Source: Gymnothorax reevesii (taxonomy: Eukaryota; Chordata; Actinopteri; Anguilliformes; Muraenidae). From it: a DNA stretch of 64,000 nt. Within the stretch, counting starts at the first letter, position 1. Each line of letters begins with the position of its first letter. A program made the translations under genes and the position numbers. The notes beneath the pieces are model-generated. The model had not been told where the DNA came from. It made no database searches and saw only the letters and a list, made by a program, of their open reading frames with translations. Positions 57,920 to 64,000 of this stretch are shown here, piece by piece. The DNA lies in assembly GCA_029721435.1 (NCBI GenBank), contig CM056580.1, positions 21,894,367 to 21,958,366 on the forward strand, in the 5' to 3' direction.

Positions 57920-60900
57920 GTGAGTAGAAAAGGCAGTACATTGGGTGGAGACGGTCCGAAGCAGGTATTGGTTATTATAATGGGTAGCCTGCATGCTAAT
58001 TGACTTACAATAGGCTATGTAGTAAAGGTGGGGGGATAAGAAGCTTTTGAAATCATAAAATCAACAATCTACGTTGACTCATTATTATTATTATTTATTT
58101 ATTATTTTTAGTATTATTATTGTCCATTCTGATTCCATCTATTTATGCATTAGAAGTCGAATAACGCATTATCATCAACTGGACCTGAACACCGCTTTTT
58201 TCCATCTGGCGGGGCTTTCGGTTTACCCATCAATTCGGTCCTGTTCGAAGTTGACAACAGATGCCCCACAGTGAATTCGTGTTGACCACAAAACTTGAAA
58301 AGAAATCTCGTAACGCATAGTGCGCGGATAACACTATTCTTCTCCGTGTCAGGGCAGTCAGTTTATTGATTTCTAGCCTGTGCTGTACGGATTCATATTT
58401 TCGGTTTCGAAGTCGAAGTAGGAAATAGATATAACGATATCCCAACATCCACGCAGTCAAATTATATTATTGTGCACGGCTGACGTATTTATGGAGAGGG
58501 GCGCGCTGGACATACTGTAGCCCACCGCGAGAATGTCCATTTGATTTATTTCAAGTCTGCCTTCACTGGCATGCAAGTTTTCCGCCTGTCTCGGAACCAC
58601 TGCCGCGAACACAGTTTTGCTTTGGCGGAAACAAGATTTGCCTCATTTTCACAGGCTGTGATGGAAGGTATTCGCGGATTTCCACGCGTCTGAACGTTTG
58701 TGCGTAGAAGCAAATTACAGCACAGCAAAGCTCTGTGCGAGACATCGGTTCAGTCTCCTGATAATCTCCTCGTTGCAGGGCAGTCCCGAGGTCAGCGTGC
58801 CTCGGTGCCGTTATCCTCTTGTATAAGCAACGGTTGCTGATGGTGTCTGTATTTGAGTTGGACCGGGGGTAGCAGGTTCACGAAACAAGATAATTTGACA
58901 TATAAGTTGACAGATTTTATTTTTGGACCGAAATGAATCGAGTGTGGTAAAGAACGGCATTGGAAATCTTCGGTGTTTATTTTCTTTATTGGGAAAATTA
59001 ATTATATGATTTTATTTTAATCTGCATTAAGACGTTTGGCTAAATTGAAGAAACATGCGCCGTCATATTTCGTTACGTTTATTGACGATGGAATATGTAA
59101 AGACCTTGTGAATTTCAAAGGTAGATTATCTGTTCTTTTATGGGCTATAACTTAGTCTGAGGTAGCATTTGTGCAAACTGTATGAAGGATGAGCTCGTCA
59201 AAAAAAGTATTCGAGAGTAGTTTTTTCAGTTCATGTGTCTGGTGGGAGTGAGCTATTTCGGTAACCTCCATCCCATTCCCTTTTTTTCAGGGTCCTGCAT
59301 ATCGCTTTTGCGAAACTTATAAGCAACCTTGCTGAATTTTTTTTTGAATGCACTGGCCACGGTGATATCATGGGCTAGGGAAGGGTCCGCGCAACGTTTT
59401 CATATAATTGGCGCAACAGACTTCTGCCAACACTGTATCCTGCTTGCATAGACCGACAATCTAACAAATATGACTGCTGCATCAAATTATAGAGACGATT
59501 ATCGAAGAGATATATTCGCTTCCCCGACGCATGTTCAACTGGGCTACCAAATGACAGCCATTGAAAAATCTTTGTATGTTGTTTGACACCTCATGCATTT
59601 TCATGCTGAACACATGTGACTAAAGGGTGGTGCATGTTCTGTCTAAACACACGCACATACATCGTGCAATTCGGCAAAGGACGCAGTGAAAGCATGAAGT
59701 CAAATGGAGCCACCAACAGGTCAAGCGAGGACCCTCGGAAATTGTCCTCTTTGAGAATTTGACTAATTTTCTGCCTCATTGGTACAATGGGATGACAAAC
59801 GAATTTGTTCATAAAAGGAGTGACGCTTGCCATTTTTACTTTAGGCAAAAAAAAGTCGGACAGCTTTGCGCGCATGGAATGTTTCACTTTGATCTAGGTG
59901 GATTCTTCCTCTTCAGTCATGCCTTTTGGCTCTATTTCAAAGCTGTTTGTTTTCCATACTCATACTGGAAAGCTATTATATCTAATTACAGAAAGGAATA
60001 TTTTATCATGCATGGAAAGAAAGATTCAGTTTAAAGTTTTATGTATTTCATTGTTATTGTTACTATCAACATTGTTATTTTATGACTCAATGTCACATTT
60101 TCCCAAAATCTTTACATTAATTTTTCCTATATTTTAATTACTACGGTGATTCTTGGAATCAAAATAAATCCTCTTGGAGAACCAAAGTCATTGTAGGTCC
60201 GTGACTAAATAGCAATGACCTATGTCTAAACGACTAGATTTATGGGGTATGCAAGTGAATACTGTTGGACTCAATATTAACAACTGAATCGAACCACAAT
60301 ATAAAAGCATAAATTTGGAAGGATAAAATTTCCAATGCAATGATTTTTCCAGGTCTTCTGTGACATAAAGTACAGTGTATACCATCAATATTATATTGTA
60401 AAAATGCATTGCAGTCTGGCTAAATTTGTCATATTTACAATGTTATGTTTTTGCATCTAATAATGGTTGTATATGGAGCAGCTTGTTGCTAGGATAGCAG
60501 GCAGTGTGTAAGACTTTCTAAGAAGTTGAATCCGTGGAAACCTCTGTCTGCGGATAAATCCGTAGTGCTCTCCGTTGTCAGAAAGCTGCATATCACTACC
60601 TGACCTTGAGCCCTGTGTTATTTTTAGATGTTATTGTCCTTAAGGTTAAACCTGGAGCTCCAGATAGACTCATGGACTGATACTGTTGCAGAAGGACAGG
60701 TGACTAGTGTTGTGGGAATGACCTCGCACTGCGCTTTTTCTCTTGTCTCTTCTAATTTTTTTCAAAAGTCCACAACTCATTTTCTCTCTGCTCTCAATCT
60801 CTCTCTTCCTCTCTATTTATACATTCCTTCCTCGTCATTCCATTCAAAATTTCTCCTCTCAAGTTTTTTTTCCTCTCTGTTTCACCTCTCAATCGCTCTA

Positions 60901-63900
60901 CCGTGCTCTTCTCATGTCCAATCTCTTTCAGCATGCAGCACAGGGCAGAAATAGTGGCATTGCGCATGTAATCTTGATTCAGGCTTACCTCATTGTCCTT
61001 GTTGTGGTGTCTGGCAATAAATCACAGTTTGCAGGTATGGAATTTCTATCTCTTTCAACCGGTACACCTTAATGCAAATTAAGTGTCTCTCTTCCCTGGC
61101 AAGATTTACAGGGCAATTGAGTATCACATGGGGGTGAAAGCAGGACCGGTTTAGCCAAGCTCTCATTGAGGCAGACAGGGGTGGTAAATAAAAGAACTGA
61201 ATGTGGCTAGTACCCACACCGTCTCCCGAAATGGTGAGAATCACTGAACCGCAAGCTGTTTGTTTGCACTCGGCAATATAAGCTTTAGCTGTGGATTTAA
61301 CCAAACAGATTGGCACTTCAGATGAATTGAGTTTCTGGTAAGAGGTACAAGGGGGAGTTGTTAAGAGCTTTTAGGGCATCTAATTATGATTAGGCTGCGG
61401 CTTACTGCATTTTGACAGGTGGATAGGGACACTCTAATGCAATGGGGTGCAGCTTTCTGATTCTGCGTGCCTGTATGCATGTATATATGTGTGTGGATGA
61501 ATACTTGCAGTATAGACCGAAATAGCATCTCCGTCTATACGAGCCACCCTTCCACCCCCCTGCCTCATCTCGGATGACGTATTTTCTTTGCTCTTCAATT
61601 TCACACAAACTCACCAATATCCTTTTAAATCCAATCCTGAGTAGCTCAAACAACAACTCTGCGCAAAGGCGCTTGAAGTTTAATGTAGATGTATATGCAT
61701 CAGCGCGCGCGAGCGCATGCACCCCGTTGCCATCAACAGGGCACAAGCATCTGTTTCAGCTTTTGATGAATTGTGGGTGCGATCACAACCTTTTGTGATA
61801 GAACCGGTAAATCACATCAGGGACATCTGCTTTTCTTATCTAAGTTAGGTCACAGCACATTCGAGAGAAAACAAGGTAAATTACCGGCGTGAGGGGCACT
61901 GTCAGATGAGACAGTGATGAGGCGGAACCTTCCGGGCCTTTCCGAGAAGATGTCATTTAATAACAGTGGGACGAGGCAGCCGTGACACGGGCTGTTAAGG
62001 GACATATGGCAGAGGCAGGCTCAAGCTTTATCTTCAAATTTTAATCTATTCATCTCTAAAGAATTGTGCTGTCTGTATTTGACAGTGACACAATGTTCGC
62101 TTTGTGGCTCTGTACTCCAGCGTATTGGATTTGAAAACAATTAATGAAGATAAGGTAGAGATTATCAGCTTTAATTGTGAGTATTTACCTCCACATTATG
62201 TGAACGATGAAAGAACTGCAGGCCTTTCTACAATAGTGCCACTACATGTATACTTAAAGACTGGTCTGTATTTGTGCATGCTCAATATCTGCTCCCAACA
62301 CCTCCCGCAAAATCATTGCGCTTATGGGGAGTGGGAGCATAGATTCACTCAGTTTTCCAATGAAAAAAGTTTTTGAGCCAGTACTTAATATAGTTGGGCT
62401 GTCTTCATTAGAAAAAGGAGTGTTTGTGCTACAAAAGTGGTTGTCCTTCGAGGTTGTGTGTCTGGTCATAATTGAACTGCAGTGGTTAAATGTGTGGGGA
62501 TCGTTGTGGTTATGCTTTCTTCTCTTGAACTGAGTAGGAGCCGAACTCAATGAGAGTTTCCTCTTTTACATTATACATTGAAAGTCAATGGGTGCTTTGG
62601 GAAGTGCATCAATTCTGGAAAAGTACAAGGAGCCTGCAGACGAAGAACAGGAACTAATCATTGTCTAATGCCTCAGCCACAGTAAAATTCTGTCAGACAC
62701 AGGCATTACTCTTGAGTTCAGGGAAGTACTGTTGTCTTATGCATGGTCTCTCCTAAAGCTTTTTAATTATTTTTTAACTTAAAAAAATAAATAAAAATTT
62801 TTTTCTTTTTTTTCTCCCCCGCTGGGACTGAGGAGTGGATAAAGCAGAATTAAAAGATGGAAAAAGAATCGTAACTGAGGGCCTCATGCAACAACATTCT
62901 CTTACAATTCTCTTGCATTTACTTTTATTGTTTTGTGGAGAGAAAAAAATCAGAGCAGTCAACTCCAGATGTACTAAGTGTTCTTACCATCCAGATCTTA
63001 TCCGTGTGTGGTGAGTGATGAATCTCATTTGATCATAAACTGGAGGCGCGTGGCCAATTGTTTGTAATTAGCATGGGTAATGCCCACTAAAGACCATATA
63101 AGGGATGGGGTACGCAATTAACTGACTTTGGCACAAGTGAAGAAATGCTACTAAAAAAGGTTACACGAAGATCAATTTAAGCAGCCACAAAATTTAAGTA
63201 TGGTTTAATCAACTTAAAGTAAATGTGATCTTCCAGAGTTTTAAAGTCTTAATTGGGATCCATTGTCTAACAGCATTTTTTTTTTTTTACCACAAATTAA
63301 ACTATCCAATAATTAAAATTCCTTTAAGACATATAATAATGTAAACTTGATCCTATTTTACATATATGTCTACTTAATAAACAGATTGCCCATAAATTAT
63401 AAAGATTTTCCTGAGTTGCACAGCTTTCAGAGGAACAAATTGTTATGAACTTTTCTGTGCACTGAGTAAAGTGCACTGAAAAATGGAAAATGTGGGACTG
63501 GATTTAGATGCAAAGATGAAGCTGGTTTATTATGCCTTTTCTGTAGAATAGAAAAGGCAGAAAAAGACAAATGCAAAACAAATAGGAGATGATGTTCCTA
63601 AATTTTTTTCATTAAAAGACGCTGTGCTTAAACAATCACTATAGCGCTTTATATGTAGTTCTGGAAATAAGTAAGTGAATGGTACAACGTCTGTCACAGA
63701 CTAGAGCATAACAACAGGCTCATGAGGCATACACAGCTTACGAGACATCGCACTGAACAATAGCGAGACACGGTTTTATAGAGCAAGGAATAGTACTGAT
63801 ATAATTAGAAAAAGATGCGATGGAGCATGGAATACGGGCTGGGTCTCAACAGGCAGACGACTGAAGGCACTGAGGGCGTGGCCTTACACAAATACAGTTA

Positions 63901-64000
63901 TATGGAAGCGTAGCTGGCATTGTAATAATACGAACGAAGATCTGTTCGGCCATATTTAACTCAGTAATATTGGAACTATTTTAGACTCAATCTCAAGACA
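57920..64000 (+). other. Probable first intron of the candidate gene
   Basis: It starts with GTGAGT and is notably poor in recognisable transposons compared with the rest of the window, which suits a gene-linked region under some constraint. No acceptor plus coding exon with a recognisable domain was seen. Pyrimidine-rich tracts at 60770-60900 and an A/T run near 62785-62815 are present. Confidence 0.4.
63094..63103 (+). promoter_or_regulatory. CArG box
   Basis: CCATATAAGG is a perfect match to the SRF consensus CC(A/T)6GG. It lies next to ccaattg and gtaattagca motifs (63052-63072). It may be part of an intronic enhancer, but single matches of this size also occur by chance. Confidence 0.35.

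Overview
The window looks like a ray-finned fish chromosome segment. It is AT-rich, contains no prokaryotic-style genes, and is packed with nested eukaryotic transposons of the types that dominate teleost DNA: several Tc1-like families, PIF/Harbinger, TTAA-target elements, a Gmr1-type Ty3/gypsy retrotransposon, tRNA-derived SINEs and an L1 ORF1 remnant. The species cannot be named from sequence alone. Family names come from recognising motifs and remembered family sequences. No database search was run.

Layout. 0-8.4 kb: a pair of long inverted arms (226-619 and 7999-8378) enclosing a Gmr1-like LTR retrotransposon (copy A, 816-6624, minus strand, TSD gtgg) and an internally deleted Tc1-like element (6909-7728). 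8.4-14.4 kb: a homeodomain-motif-rich noncoding stretch, a Harbinger-like element (11901-12609, TSD tta), a hAT transposase scrap, a small palindromic MITE, and a 1.1-kb LTR-like insertion (13297-14416, TSD aaatt) whose relative lies inverted at 27251-27890. 16.8-21.7 kb: a TTAA-flanked 1.2-kb element with long inverted ends, and a Tc1 pseudogene split by a SINE. 23.2-29.4 kb: the densest nest, with a 9 x 42 bp tandem array bounded on both sides by AGATCT, a truncated LTR element with a tRNA-Pro-like primer site, an L1 ORF1 pseudogene, and two stacked Tc1 remnants with a MITE inside. 31.6-37.1 kb: two SINEs and two inverted-repeat elements. 40.1-46.1 kb: Gmr1-like copy B (TSD ggtc), same strand as copy A. 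47-52 kb: a piggyBac-like MITE inside a Tc1 pseudogene, and a 2.6-kb deletion derivative of a Harbinger element that keeps parts of both its genes. 54.6-56.7 kb: a second gypsy-type pol remnant and a split SINE.

The only candidate host gene starts near 57.4 kb on the plus strand: a GC-rich leader, then a 67-nt coding start (57853-57919) that encodes a signal peptide and ends at a consensus splice donor. The last 6 kb would be its first intron. Its identity is unknown.

The two Gmr1-like copies are the best-resolved system. Integrase lies upstream of reverse transcriptase, which is unusual for Ty3/gypsy. Gag carries a SCAN-like region, and the primer site matches tRNA-Pro. Each copy is broken at different positions, so neither can make an intact polyprotein, but together they show that gag, protease, integrase, RT and RNase H were in one reading frame.
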